DNA of 64,000 bases from Rhizobium brockwellii (lineage in GTDB: Bacteria; Pseudomonadota; Alphaproteobacteria; Rhizobiales; Rhizobiaceae), in assembly GCF_000769405.2 (NCBI RefSeq), contig NZ_CP053439.1, forward strand, positions 1,178,001 through 1,242,000, in the 5' to 3' direction. How positions within the stretch are numbered: position 1 is the stretch's first letter; each line of letters opens with the position of its first letter. This document shows positions 10,059 through 19,433 of the stretch, in pieces. The position numbers were made by a program, and so were the translations under genes. The notes below the pieces were generated by a model. That model saw only the letters and a program-made list of their open reading frames with translations. It was not told where the DNA came from and ran no database searches.

Positions 10059-11003
10059 TCAGCGATAGGCGATCTGCGCCTTTTTGCGCAGTTCATCCAG
10101 GTATTTCTTGCTGTTTTCGTTTTCCGGGCTGGCGTCCTTGCCACCCTTGGACTTGTCGAGATCTTCCTGGCGGAAGACCATCTCGGCGGCCTGGTCGTCG
10201 GAGACCTGCCGCTGGCTGCAGATTGCCAGATATTCGACGCCCTTGTCGGTGACGCGGGTCCCTGTCGTGTTGCCCTTGGCCTGCTCGACCAGCGGCTTCC
10301 AATCCGGCGGGATCTCGGGGGCGAGCATGCGGCCGAGATCGCGCACGGAAACGTCGCGCATCGTCGCGGCAAACACCTTTGCCTGATCGCAGCCCGGAAA
10401 TTTGGAGCGCGACGCCTCGGCCTCGCCCTTGCGCTTGCCAGTGATGGCGCCGCGCTTGGCTTGCGGAATGACGAAGATGACCTGCTGCAGCATATATTCC
10501 GTCGTCACCGGCTTCTGCTTGTTGTTCTGCATCATGCGCGAGACGAGATCATAGTTCGATAGCCGCGAGGTCGAGCCGTATCGGGCGTTGACGACACGCG
10601 GCCAGCTCATCTGCACGGCGATGAAACCCTTGAAATGATCGACGCCGACGCCGGCGCGATCGAGGATCTGCGACATCTGCTCAGGGGAAAGCTTGTTGCC
10701 GCTCGAAAAGCGCGCGAAAGACGCATCGACGTCCTGCTGCGAAACCGACATATGGACGCGGGTGACTTCCTGCCGCTTGAGCGCCTCGTCGATCAATTGC
10801 TCCTCGGCGGTCTTGGCATCGGCCTTCGTATGCTGCAGGCGCAGGAAGGCCTGGCGCTTGGCGACATCGCCGCTGGTGATGGCCGTGCCGTTCACCACGG
10901 CCTTGACTTCACTGGCCGCAAGCGCTGAACCGGCAAAGCCTGTCAGCAATGCAAGCGCTGCCCCGGCGAGGAATTTGGTTATGGCTTTTTTCGCGTCAAT
11001 CAT
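10059..11003 (-). CDS. SurA-like periplasmic chaperone with degenerate parvulin part
   Basis: A 314-residue exported protein with a cleavable signal peptide (LAGAALALLTGFAGSALA, cut near ASE). The N-terminal SurA chaperone domain is recognisable (VKAVVNGTAITSGDVAKRQ, then a DxxFARFSSGNKL helix region). E. coli SurA has about 428 residues and two parvulin domains. Here only one weak parvulin-like segment is left (VRDLGRMLAPEI...GTRVTDKGVEYL), so it probably acts as a chaperone, not as an isomerase. Its position between lptD and pdxA is that of surA, and LptD is a known SurA client in E. coli. Confidence 0.8.
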   Translation of the reverse strand: MIDAKKAITKFLAGAALALLTGFAGSALAASEVKAVVNGTAITSGDVAKRQAFLRLQHTKADAKTAEEQLIDEALKRQEVTRVHMSVSQQDVDASFARFSSGNKLSPEQMSQILDRAGVGVDHFKGFIAVQMSWPRVVNARYGSTSRLSNYDLVSRMMQNNKQKPVTTEYMLQQVIFVIPQAKRGAITGKRKGEAEASRSKFPGCDQAKVFAATMRDVSVRDLGRMLAPEIPPDWKPLVEQAKGNTTGTRVTDKGVEYLAICSQRQVSDDQAAEMVFRQEDLDKSKGGKDASPENENSKKYLDELRKKAQIAYR

Positions 11004-11187
11004 CTGTTGACCTCCCGATAGCGTCGCGAGCCGTTGTTCGCGGCGTTCTTACCACAGTGCGAGACACGCGGAAATCGCTTCCGTCACGGCGCGAAACCCC
11101 TATGCCTCAGATATAGACTGGCGGCAATGTCCTGCACAGGCTTACGGCGAAAGAATGGCTTCAGCCCATCTTTGCGCCGTCCGCCCG

Positions 11188-13518
11188 TCATTCCAGGGTG
11201 TCGGAGCCGATCTTGATGTCGCCGAGCGTGCGGAAGGTCAGCCGTGCGCCGATCGTCCAGTCGCTTGCCGTCGCGTCGTCGGAATCCCTGCTGTCCGTAT
11301 AGGCGATCGTGAAGATCGTACATTCGTCGTCATAGGAGAGACCAAGCGTCCGGCGGCTGATCACATCATTGTTCAGATCCCAGGCGATGCCGCCGAAGAT
11401 CGACCAGTAATCCTTGAATTTGACCCTGCTACTGGTCTGGATCTCGTCGTTATCGTCGGCGAAGCCATATGCCGGCTGGGCGCTGAGATGGGTGAAGGTC
11501 ACCTGCGTAGAGAAGGTGTCGTTCTGGTAGGCCGTGGTCAGGTCACCGCGGCGGAACTCGAAATCCTTCTCGTCGAGGCGGTAGGAGGCCGTCACCGAAA
11601 CGCCATACGGCGTCTCGACGCCGCCGAGACCGACATAGTCGGAGCGAGTGGTTTCAAGGCCGGAATCGGCGCCGACATTGACGAGATCATCGGTCGCAAA
11701 CGAGTTCTGGCCGGCGATCTGATAGGACTGGCCGAAGATGCCGTGCAGCTTGTAGCCGCTGTCGAATGTACCGGTGTACTGGATACCGACATTGGCGCGT
11801 GTACCGCCTTCGACCCGGTCGTAGCCCGAGAACTTGTCGCGGTCGAACAGCGAGGTGGCGTCGAAGACGAAGCTTTGCGCATCCTCGTTCGGCAGGCGGC
11901 CTGCCAGCTGCTCGTCGGGGCGGGCATAGATCTGTGCGATCGGCTCGAGGATATGTGTGCTATTGTCAGTCGTCATCAGGATCGGATAACGCATCTCCAG
12001 CCCGGCCGTGAACATGGAGCGGGTGGCGGAATTGCCGTCGATGTAGTTGCCGGTGTAGCCGGTGGGGTCATCCATGTTCAGCGCGAAGGCATCGCCGCGC
12101 GCGGCCAGCAACGGCGTGATTACCAGGCCGGTCGGCGTGACATAGGTGCGCTTCCACTGCAGCTCGGCAGTCAGCCGCGAGGTCTGGCCTTTCAGGCCGC
12201 GGAAGCGGTCGAAGCCGTCGACGGTATAGAAGTCGTCATGGGTGCGCGAAATATTCGTCAGATTGACGTCCGCCGAAAGCTCGCCGCCTGCAAGCGGCTG
12301 CGGCGCCACGTAATGATAGTCAAGCGACGGATAGACGATCGCCTGCTGCTTTTCGGCGGTGTTCTTCCGGTCGGCATCCTGGATGTCGAAATAGAACGCC
12401 CGCATGTCGAAATAATTGCGTTTCCCGAGCCCTGTCAGGTAGATCTGGTTGGTACGATCCGTGCCGGTCAGGCCCCGCAGCTTGTAAGTTTTCGAGAAAT
12501 TGTTGTCGCTCTGCATCATGACGTCCCAGCCGAACGTCCAGCGCGGATTGATGCGGAATTCGGCCTTCGATGCCACCATGCCGCGCTGGCCGGCTTCGGC
12601 ATCGCTGGTGCCGGAGCTGAAATTGCCCGGCTTTGCCTGATCGATGCCGGCAACGCGCAGGATATGCGTGCCATTTTCGAAGCGCTGGCGGAATTCGCCT
12701 TCGACGAGGAAGCCCTGGGCCGTGTAGCCCGTGGCGGTGACCGTCGCGTCCATGCTCGGCGAGATCACATAATAGTAAGGAACGGAAAGACCGAAGCCGA
12801 GATTCTGCGACAGGCTCATCGTCGGGAAGAGAAAGCCCGACTTGCGCTTCACCGTATTGTCGGGAACTTCGATGAACGGCAGGAAGGCGATCGGATGGCC
12901 AAGCAGCTCGAAGCGCGCTCTCTCAAGACGGATCGTATGCGTCTCGCCGTTCTGGATCACCCGCTGGGCCTTGACCTGCCAGAAAGGGGCGCGCTTCGGA
13001 TCTTCGGCGCAGGGAAGGCAGGCCGTGTAAACGCCCTTGTTGAGAATCATCTTCGTGCCGCCGACGCGCTCGCCGCTTTCGGCGACGATGCGGGTATTGT
13101 CGGCGGTCTCGATGCGCAACGAGTTCAGGAACCCGTCGGCAAAATTGTCGGTCACATCAAGGTTGTCGGCATAGATACGGTTGCCGTCCGGGCTGACCAA
13201 CTCGACATTGCCAAGCGCCATCATCCGGCCGGTCTTCTGATTGTACTCGACCTTCTGCGCGACCATTTTATAGCCGCCATAGTTGATCTGCACGCCGCCG
13301 ACCGCCGACACCAGATCGGCGTCACGGTTATAGACCAGTTCATTGGCCGAAAGCAGAAGCTTGGCCCCTTCGGGGATCTTCGTCTCGATATTTTGTTCAG
13401 GCGCGCTGGCCTGGCCGTAAGAGGCCGGGACGCTGCCGAAATAGGAACATAGAGTCGCACCGACAAGCAGGGCAACCAGCTGTTTACTAATAAAATACTT
13501 GCGGTCGCCTGCCGCCAC
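11188..13518 (-). CDS. lptD: LPS-assembly outer membrane protein LptD
   Basis: LptD is the outer-membrane beta-barrel that, with LptE, inserts lipopolysaccharide into the outer leaflet. About 776 residues: a signal peptide (LVALLVGATLCSYFGS...SYGQA), a periplasmic OstA/LptA-like domain (LSANELVYNRDADLVSAVGGV, YNQKTGRMMALGNVEL), then a long barrel of alternating aromatic strands. Two cysteines lie close together in ACLPCAED. The GTG at 13518 shares its first base with the lptG stop (TAGTG), giving a coupled start; there is no in-frame ATG nearby. A 184-bp gap separates it from the SurA-like gene. Confidence 0.94.
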   Translation of the reverse strand: MAAGDRKYFISKQLVALLVGATLCSYFGSVPASYGQASAPEQNIETKIPEGAKLLLSANELVYNRDADLVSAVGGVQINYGGYKMVAQKVEYNQKTGRMMALGNVELVSPDGNRIYADNLDVTDNFADGFLNSLRIETADNTRIVAESGERVGGTKMILNKGVYTACLPCAEDPKRAPFWQVKAQRVIQNGETHTIRLERARFELLGHPIAFLPFIEVPDNTVKRKSGFLFPTMSLSQNLGFGLSVPYYYVISPSMDATVTATGYTAQGFLVEGEFRQRFENGTHILRVAGIDQAKPGNFSSGTSDAEAGQRGMVASKAEFRINPRWTFGWDVMMQSDNNFSKTYKLRGLTGTDRTNQIYLTGLGKRNYFDMRAFYFDIQDADRKNTAEKQQAIVYPSLDYHYVAPQPLAGGELSADVNLTNISRTHDDFYTVDGFDRFRGLKGQTSRLTAELQWKRTYVTPTGLVITPLLAARGDAFALNMDDPTGYTGNYIDGNSATRSMFTAGLEMRYPILMTTDNSTHILEPIAQIYARPDEQLAGRLPNEDAQSFVFDATSLFDRDKFSGYDRVEGGTRANVGIQYTGTFDSGYKLHGIFGQSYQIAGQNSFATDDLVNVGADSGLETTRSDYVGLGGVETPYGVSVTASYRLDEKDFEFRRGDLTTAYQNDTFSTQVTFTHLSAQPAYGFADDNDEIQTSSRVKFKDYWSIFGGIAWDLNNDVISRRTLGLSYDDECTIFTIAYTDSRDSDDATASDWTIGARLTFRTLGDIKIGSDTLE

Positions 13519-14606
13519 TAGCCGTCCTCCTGATGAAGCAGAATAGTCGCACCCAAGGCCAGCGCGACGACCACCGGTATCCACGTCGCCACGAAGGGGG
13601 GCACAACTCCACTGCTTCCGAATGCCTTTACAAGCACGGTGATGACATAAAGCATGAAGCCCGAAAGGATGCCACCCAGAATCACGGAGCGGGATTGGTT
13701 GAACCGGCTAAATTTCAGGGACACAGTTGCGGCTATGAAAGTCATGGCCACCAGCAGCAATGGCTGGGACAACAGGGAGTTGAATTGCGTCTCCAGCGCC
13801 TTGGTAGAGATGCCGAAGGATTTGGCCGCCGCAATCCGGTTGGAAAGGTCAAAGAAACCAATTGTTTCCGGCGCTGTCAGCCGCTCCTGGACGAAGTCCT
13901 GTTTCAGATTGGTGCGAAGTTGAACCGAAGCTTTACGCACGGGGATTTCGCCAGGCTTACGCTCGACAACGTTGTTAAGTTGCCAGTAACCATCTTCCAA
14001 TTTTGCCGTGGCGGCGTCCTGTCTCAGAATGACCTGACCGCTCGAATCGAAATGGATCAGCACCGCGTCGATCAGCTTGGTTCCGTTCTCCTGGACCGTC
14101 TGGGCGCCGATGATGACATCGTCCCGGCCGCTGATCTGGCGCAGCCACGGAATCTGCGGCGCCTTGCGAAGAACTGCGTTCTCGCCGCGCCAGTCGGATT
14201 CGACCAGCAGCGCCTGGCGCTGTCCCCAGGCGGCAAGCGGGTTCAGCGCCGCCATCGTCAACAGGCCGAGCACCAGCGAGCCGGCGATGAAGGGGAACAT
14301 GAACTGCCAGACCGAAATGCCGGCTGCGCGCGTGACGACGAGTTCATATTTGCGGTTGAGGCCGATCAGCACCGTCATGCCGACGAAGAGAGCGATGAAC
14401 GGCACGGTCTGCTGAAGGATGAGCGGCAGGCGCACGGCGGTCATCAGGACGCCGCCGCCGATCGTGTAGCCGGGAAGGCCGGACATGCGGCCCGCCGTCT
14501 CGCTGAAATCGAGGAGGAAAGAAATCGCCGAGACGCCGATCAGGAACCAGCCCGTCGTCACTAGATAGCGGCGAAAGAAATAACGCGACAATGTCCCGAA
14601 CATCAT
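13518..14606 (-). CDS. lptG: LPS export permease LptG
   Basis: An inner-membrane subunit of the LptB2FG ABC transporter that extracts LPS from the inner membrane. 362 residues with the YjgP/YjgQ layout: two N-terminal membrane helices, about 150 residues of periplasmic jellyroll-like domain, then a C-terminal helix bundle (LLLVAMTFIAATVSLKF, VILGGILSGFMLYVITVLV). The start overlaps the lptF stop (ATGA) and the stop overlaps the lptD start, so lptF-lptG-lptD are translationally coupled. The lptB ATPase gene is not in the window. Confidence 0.95.
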   Translation of the reverse strand: MMFGTLSRYFFRRYLVTTGWFLIGVSAISFLLDFSETAGRMSGLPGYTIGGGVLMTAVRLPLILQQTVPFIALFVGMTVLIGLNRKYELVVTRAAGISVWQFMFPFIAGSLVLGLLTMAALNPLAAWGQRQALLVESDWRGENAVLRKAPQIPWLRQISGRDDVIIGAQTVQENGTKLIDAVLIHFDSSGQVILRQDAATAKLEDGYWQLNNVVERKPGEIPVRKASVQLRTNLKQDFVQERLTAPETIGFFDLSNRIAAAKSFGISTKALETQFNSLLSQPLLLVAMTFIAATVSLKFSRFNQSRSVILGGILSGFMLYVITVLVKAFGSSGVVPPFVATWIPVVVALALGATILLHQEDG

Positions 14607-15784
14607 TGGGCAGCGCCCCCGCCGGTCCTGCCGGTCACGGCAAGCAGCCTTTCCTGCATCCCTCTCCAGAACGACGAAACCCGATCCCGGATGAACGACG
14701 GCATGACCAGTCGTTTGTGCAGGCCGAGGAAGATGATCGAGACGATGCTGCTGACGATCGGGATGGCGTAGAGGACGGCGATATATTCAGGGTCGGTGTC
14801 GATCTGATTGGCTGCGTAGAAGGCCGCCCATCGCATCGCGAAGGCATAGGCGAGAGCGCTCACCATCGGATGCAGCCGCGCTTCGCGGTGCGAGCGCGCG
14901 TCGCCCGCGATCGCCAGCGAAAACAGTGCAAAGACGACGGGCAGGATCCAGTCCGTCAGCCGCCGATGCAGTTCGGCGCGGTAGCTCTGCGGCCGGATCG
15001 TATAGTCCTTGTCGGCCGGATCCGGATTGAACAGGAACCACAGGTCACGGTCGCTGGCGCGCAGCGTCGCCTGACCGCGATTCTCCGTCATGTCCGAGAG
15101 GTCGAAGGAATAGGAATCGAAATTGATGACCGAGACGTTGCCATCGGGCGTTTTGCGGTGCACTTCGCCCTCATGCATGATCAGCGTCGTGCCCGTATCG
15201 TCGACGGCGCCTTCCTTCGCATAATAGATCAGTTCGTAGGCCGGGTCGCGCTCGTCGGCGACGAAAAGGCCCTTCAGCATGCGGCCGGCCATCCGCTTCG
15301 AGATCTGCACATACAGGCCTTCATCGAGCTTGCGGAAGGTCTTTTCCTCGATCACCGAAGAGAGGAGGTCAGCATAGGTCTCGGCGATCATCTGGCGCAC
15401 GACGGTCTTTGCGCGCGGCTCGACGACGTTGTCGACGAAAAAGGAAAAGACGCTGATGACGGCGGCAAGCAGCAGGATCGGGCGGATCAGTACGCTGCGC
15501 CGCGCCCCCGCCGCATCGATGACGGTCAGCTCGGAATCATTGTTCATCGTCGTCAGCGTCTGGGTGATCGCGATAACGAGGGCGAAGGGCAGCACGACGG
15601 GAATGATCGACGGCAGGATCATCGTCGCCAGCTTGGCGAACGAGCCGATCGACTGGCCGCTGTCGGTGACCAGATTGATGCGCTGCAGAACCTGAGTCGT
15701 CCAAATGATCGCCAAAACGGGCAGGAGCGCCACGAGAAACATCTGGCCGACGCGCCGCAATATGTATGTCTCGAGTAGTTTCAT
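14603..15784 (-). CDS. lptF: LPS export permease LptF
   Basis: Partner of LptG in the LPS export ABC transporter. 393 residues with the same YjgP/YjgQ layout (MKLLETYILRRVGQMFLVALL start, TTMNNDSELTVIDAAG coupling-helix region, periplasmic domain, C-terminal helices). ATG 15784 is chosen because it begins the conserved ETYILRR segment; the frame stays open 27 codons upstream but that region looks like leader. It is the first gene of the lptFGD-surA-pdxA-rsmA operon; the LpxF-like gene upstream is 100 bp away on the same strand. Confidence 0.95.
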   Translation of the reverse strand: MKLLETYILRRVGQMFLVALLPVLAIIWTTQVLQRINLVTDSGQSIGSFAKLATMILPSIIPVVLPFALVIAITQTLTTMNNDSELTVIDAAGARRSVLIRPILLLAAVISVFSFFVDNVVEPRAKTVVRQMIAETYADLLSSVIEEKTFRKLDEGLYVQISKRMAGRMLKGLFVADERDPAYELIYYAKEGAVDDTGTTLIMHEGEVHRKTPDGNVSVINFDSYSFDLSDMTENRGQATLRASDRDLWFLFNPDPADKDYTIRPQSYRAELHRRLTDWILPVVFALFSLAIAGDARSHREARLHPMVSALAYAFAMRWAAFYAANQIDTDPEYIAVLYAIPIVSSIVSIIFLGLHKRLVMPSFIRDRVSSFWRGMQERLLAVTGRTGGGAAQ

Positions 15785-15884
15785 GCCTGCCCTTGAAAGC
15801 ACCTGCACGCCCAAACGGCTTTGCAGGAGAATCCCTCTACGCTCTTTGTCGCGCTTTTGCGACAAGCTGGTGTCAAAAATTCAT

Positions 15885-16658
15885 TCAAATTTCAGAATTT
15901 TTTTGATGCTGTTGCGACTCAGTTAACGCCAGCAATGCGGCGAAGACGACAAGCGAGGAAAGCCATCCGAGAACGACGTCGGAAAGGTAGTGCGCGCCGA
16001 AGGATAGCCGCATCGCCGGCGTGAGGATCGAGATCGCCACCACGGGCGGCGCCAGCACATAACGCAGGGATTTCGGAACGAAGAGCAGAAGGCAAAAGAG
16101 CCAGCCGGCACTCGCCGCCTCGCCTGAGATGAACGAGCAGTTCGAAACGCATTTTCCGGCAAGCGAACCTGCCTCGGCGAAATGCAGCGCACCGCCGAAA
16201 ATGTCCGTCTGTATCGGCCGCGGCCGGCCCCAATGTTCCTTCAGGACGACATTGACGAGCAGCACCGGCCCGATCAGCAGCGTTCCGAGCGCGACTTTGA
16301 GCTTTTGCGCCCGCTCGGCGTTGAAGGTCGCGCCATGCTGCCGGTAGCACTCGACGAGTTTCCACACCATCACGATCGCCACCACATAGGGCAGGCGGAA
16401 GAAGACGGTGCGTAGCAGGTCGAAGGTCGCGACGTCGCGATAGGGAAAGCCGCCGCAGATGCTCCCGGCAGCAGCAGTCGCGTCGCAATCTGCGCCCACG
16501 AAAAAAAGCTCGGAAAAATAAATGTCTATTTCGGGGAATGCGCGGAAGACGGCAAGCAGCGCCCACCACGTCCAAAACAACAGCATGAATGCACCGAAAG
16601 TCGTTTTCGGCAGGCGGATTGCGAGGTCCCGCCATCGATTTTTCGAAAAAACTGTCAA
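15885..16658 (-). CDS. lpxF: PAP2-family membrane phosphatase, LpxF-like (candidate lipid A 4'-phosphatase)
   Basis: A 257-residue membrane protein with about five helices and the acid-phosphatase motifs KX6RP (Lys140 to Arg147-Pro148, inside KEHWGRPRP) and RX5HX3D (Arg217, His223, Asp227). The middle motif is NCSFISGEA, not the usual PSGH. That motif, the upstream FPEIDIYFSELFF and the HWGRPRP run all resemble Francisella LpxF as I remember it. LpxF removes the lipid A 4'-phosphate in the periplasm, and R. etli is known to have LpxE and LpxF activities. Location upstream of lptFGD fits. The start is uncertain: TTG at 16658, or ATG at 16586. It could be another PAP2 phosphatase. Confidence 0.72.
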   Translation of the reverse strand: MTVFSKNRWRDLAIRLPKTTFGAFMLLFWTWWALLAVFRAFPEIDIYFSELFFVGADCDATAAAGSICGGFPYRDVATFDLLRTVFFRLPYVVAIVMVWKLVECYRQHGATFNAERAQKLKVALGTLLIGPVLLVNVVLKEHWGRPRPIQTDIFGGALHFAEAGSLAGKCVSNCSFISGEAASAGWLFCLLLFVPKSLRYVLAPPVVAISILTPAMRLSFGAHYLSDVVLGWLSSLVVFAALLALTESQQHQKNSEI

Positions 16659-16734
16659 CGCGAATATCTACGAAACTGACGAAAGCATGAGAGCCCTGAT
16701 GGCTGCGGGCGACCATAACAATTGTCGCAAGCCA

Positions 16735-16764
16735 TTGACAGACCCGCCAAAGGCGAAATTATCC
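16735..16764 (+). promoter_or_regulatory. Possible sigma-70 promoter for pepA
   Basis: TTGACA at 16735-16740 and TTATCC at 16759-16764 with an 18-bp spacer, about 40 bp before the pepA start. The -35 box is perfect and the -10 box weak, which is common for rhizobial housekeeping promoters. Confidence 0.4.
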
Positions 16765-16802
16765 GCGAGGGACGGATTTCAAAGAATCCTAGCGGAGAAG
16801 AC

Positions 16803-18293
16803 ATGTCAGCAAAGTTGGAAATTTCATTCTCGAAGTCGGCAAAGCCCAATGGCGGCCTGGCGATCCTGTTGAAGACTGCGGAGGCCGACAGCGCTGCCGG
16901 CGCTGATACGGTCGACCCGGCAGGCGTGATCGCCAAGGCTGCCAGGATCGCCCGATTCTCCGCGAAATCCATGGGGGGGCTCGATATTGTCGCCCCCGAA
17001 GGCGCGCCCGTCGACCGCATCGTCGTCATCGGGCTCGGCAAGGCCGCCGAACTCACCGCCCATGACTGGTTGAAGGCCGGCGGTGCTGCGGCATCGAGAA
17101 TCAAGAACACCGACAAGACCGCCGTGTTCATCGACGTGCCTGGCCTTGAGACCAGCGCGCGGGCAGCCGCCGATTTCGCGCTCGGCATGCTGCTGCGCGC
17201 CTATAGCTTCGATACCTACAAGACGAAGAAGGGCGACGACGAGGAAAAACCGGCGAAGTCCGTCAAGGTGACGATTGTCACCGCCGATCCGGCTGGTGCC
17301 AAGAAGGCGTTTTCCGCTTCCGAAGCGATCGCCGGCGGCGTCAATCTGGCCCGTGACCTCGTCAACGAACCGCCGAACGTGCTCGGCCCCGTCGAGTTCG
17401 CCGCCAAGGCGAAGGAGCTGGAAAAGCTCGGCGTCGAAGTGGAAATCCTGACGGAGCGAGAGATGCGCCGTTTTGGGATGGGCGCCCTTCTCGGCGTCGC
17501 CCAGGGCTCCGTGCGCCCGCCACGCCTGGCGGTCATGCAGTGGAAGGGCGGCAAGGGCAAGGATCGTCCCGTTGCCTTTGTCGGCAAGGGTGTCGTCTTC
17601 GATACCGGCGGCATTTCGATCAAGCCGGCGGCCGGCATGGAGGACATGAAGGGCGATATGGGCGGTGCCGCAGCCGTCACCGGCCTCATGCATGTGCTCG
17701 CCTCCCGCAAGGCCGCCGTCAACGCGGTCGGCATCATCGGCCTGGTCGAGAACATGCCTGACGGCAACGCCCAGCGTCCTGGTGATATCGTCACGTCGAT
17801 GTCCGGCCAAACGATCGAGGTGATCAACACCGATGCCGAAGGCCGCCTCGTGCTCTGCGATGCGCTCTGGTACTGCAACGACCGCTTCAAGCCGCAGTTC
17901 ATGATCAATCTCGCCACGCTGACCGGGGCGATCGTCGTGGCGCTCGGCAATGTGCATGCCGGCCTGTTCTCCAATGACGACCAGCTTTCCGCCCAACTGA
18001 CGGCAGCCGGCCTGTCGAGCAACGAAAAACTCTGGCGCATGCCGCTCGGCAGGGAATACGACAAGCTGATCGACAGCAAGTTCGCCGATATGAAGAACAC
18101 CGGCGGCCGACAGGCCGGCTCGATCACCGCCGCGCATTTCCTCAAGCGCTTCGTGCAGGACACACCGTGGGCGCATCTCGATATTGCCGGCACGGCGATG
18201 GGTTCGCCGCAGGACGAGATCAACCAGTCCTGGGGTTCCGGCTTCGGCGTGCGCCTGCTCGACGAGCTTGTTCGCGCCCATTATGAATCCTGA
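16803..18293 (+). CDS. pepA: Leucyl aminopeptidase (M17)
   Basis: A di-zinc aminopeptidase that releases N-terminal residues from peptides in the cytosol; in E. coli, PepA also binds DNA. 496 residues with the M17 catalytic blocks [20 protein letters not shown] and the signature [13 protein letters not shown] 16803 gives [12 protein letters not shown]. The frame is open upstream, but the region overlaps the promoter. The stop overlaps the holC start (TGATG), a pairing conserved in many proteobacteria. Confidence 0.95.
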   Translation: MSAKLEISFSKSAKPNGGLAILLKTAEADSAAGADTVDPAGVIAKAARIARFSAKSMGGLDIVAPEGAPVDRIVVIGLGKAAELTAHDWLKAGGAAASRIKNTDKTAVFIDVPGLETSARAAADFALGMLLRAYSFDTYKTKKGDDEEKPAKSVKVTIVTADPAGAKKAFSASEAIAGGVNLARDLVNEPPNVLGPVEFAAKAKELEKLGVEVEILTEREMRRFGMGALLGVAQGSVRPPRLAVMQWKGGKGKDRPVAFVGKGVVFDTGGISIKPAAGMEDMKGDMGGAAAVTGLMHVLASRKAAVNAVGIIGLVENMPDGNAQRPGDIVTSMSGQTIEVINTDAEGRLVLCDALWYCNDRFKPQFMINLATLTGAIVVALGNVHAGLFSNDDQLSAQLTAAGLSSNEKLWRMPLGREYDKLIDSKFADMKNTGGRQAGSITAAHFLKRFVQDTPWAHLDIAGTAMGSPQDEINQSWGSGFGVRLLDELVRAHYES

Positions 18294-18742
18294 TGACAGA
18301 CGTTCTCTTCTACCATCTGACCGAAACCAGGCTGGAGGACGCGCTTCCGCCGCTCATCGACAAAAGCGTCGAGCGCGGCTGGCGCGTTGCCGTCCAGACG
18401 CGCGAGCCGGCGCGGCGTGATGCTCTCGATCAGCATCTTTGGACTTTCCGCGAGGAGAGCTTCCTGCCGCACGGCACCGACGAGGCGGATTTCGCCGAAA
18501 GCCAGCCGGTGCTTTTGACGGTGACGTCGGACAACGCCAATGCGGCGACCGTGCGTTTCATCGTCGACGGCGCCGAGCCGCCGCCGGCCGATGCCTATGA
18601 GCGCATCGTCTTCATGTTCGACGGTCACGACCAGGAGCAACTGGAGGCCGCCCGTGCGCAGTGGAAGAAGCTGAAAGGCGAGGGGCACAACCTCACCTAT
18701 TGGCAGCAGACGTCAGAGGGGCGTTGGGAGAAGAAGGCCTGA
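18293..18742 (+). CDS. holC: DNA polymerase III chi subunit
   Basis: HolC links the clamp-loader complex to SSB at the replication fork. The 149-residue protein has the family opening VLFYHLTETRLEDALPPLIDK and the GWRVAVQT...ALDQHLWTF block. It is coupled to pepA by a one-base overlap, the usual arrangement. A repeat that folds into a strong hairpin follows 20 bp after the stop and may act as its terminator. Confidence 0.93.
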   Translation: MTDVLFYHLTETRLEDALPPLIDKSVERGWRVAVQTREPARRDALDQHLWTFREESFLPHGTDEADFAESQPVLLTVTSDNANAATVRFIVDGAEPPPADAYERIVFMFDGHDQEQLEAARAQWKKLKGEGHNLTYWQQTSEGRWEKKA

Positions 18743-18762
18743 GCGTTTTACCGACACCAGAG

Positions 18763-18820
18763 CCTGGCGCGTCTTTTTAGACGCGCCAGGACACTGTAAC
18801 ACTTTGAATTGCTGCATGAA
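18763..18820. repeat. Two-palindrome intergenic repeat, partial copy
   Basis: The first palindrome is CCTGGCGCGTC, loop TTTTTA, GACGCGCCAGG (18763-18790), followed by the conserved tail ACACTGTAACACTTTGAATT and GCTGCATGAA. The tail matches the copies at 32640, 52887 and 63535, but the second palindrome is not preserved here. It may double as the holC terminator. Confidence 0.7.
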
Positions 18821-18857
18821 GCCGTCCAGCTTCGCTCTCACCGGCTGGCGGTAGCCG

Positions 18858-19361
18858 TTATCCTTTCGAGCCTTCGGCCTCGTCGAGGTTCGTCAGGATG
18901 TTGAGGGGGACGATCCCGCCAGCACTTTCCGACGCGTCGAGCGCCTCGACTGCCAAAACATGCTTTCCATTCGGACTGACAAAAGCGAATGCCCACGCCT
19001 TGTCGGCAAAGGTGCTGACCGGCATCTCCGCCCAGCCGGCTTGATGGACAAGGCGTTCGGCATAATAGGCCTTGATGGTCTGCGGGTCGGTGGTGCTGGC
19101 GAGATTGCGCGCCAGGATACGCATGGACTTCTCTCCGAACCGCCCTTCCAGTTGGCCCAACACCTTGCGGGTGGCCTGCCAATCCTGAGCCTGGGTAGCC
19201 GATCCGAAGGAATATTCCTCGGATCGGGAAACGCCCGGTGCATCCGGCGGCATGGCGACCTGTTCGCTCCAACATGCCGCAAGGCCGAGAAACGGCACCA
19301 CAAGGATGCCAATCTTCAACCCGCGGAAAAATCGGCCCTTGAGGCCAATTTTGTTGCTCAT
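18858..19361 (-). CDS. Putative lipoprotein of unknown function
   Basis: A 167-residue protein with a lipoprotein signal: basic start (NKIGLKGRFFRGLK), hydrophobic core and lipobox LAAC. The mature part has no domain I recognise; it holds the repeated-looking SFGSATQAQDWQATRKVLGQLE helix and a C-terminal NGKHVLAVEALDASESAGG strand region. The ATG at 19361 is preferred over one 13 codons upstream because it places the signal peptide at the N-terminus. It is probably anchored in the periplasm. Its neighbours give no clue to its role. Confidence 0.75.
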   Translation of the reverse strand: MSNKIGLKGRFFRGLKIGILVVPFLGLAACWSEQVAMPPDAPGVSRSEEYSFGSATQAQDWQATRKVLGQLEGRFGEKSMRILARNLASTTDPQTIKAYYAERLVHQAGWAEMPVSTFADKAWAFAFVSPNGKHVLAVEALDASESAGGIVPLNILTNLDEAEGSKG

Positions 19362-19433
19362 GAGCGGCTGCCCCCGAACACTATTGCCATAGGCCGGCAA
19401 ATCTTGCCGGTTTCTATGACGTTATTGCGGCGC

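Noticed and set aside
11155..13452. A 765-codon open frame on the plus strand opposite lptD, and similar long frames opposite fabF, pepA, aspS, parC, uvrC and others
   Set aside because: They are mirror frames of strong genes in GC-rich DNA. They have no ribosome sites, no known motifs and biased Arg/Gly/Asp composition.
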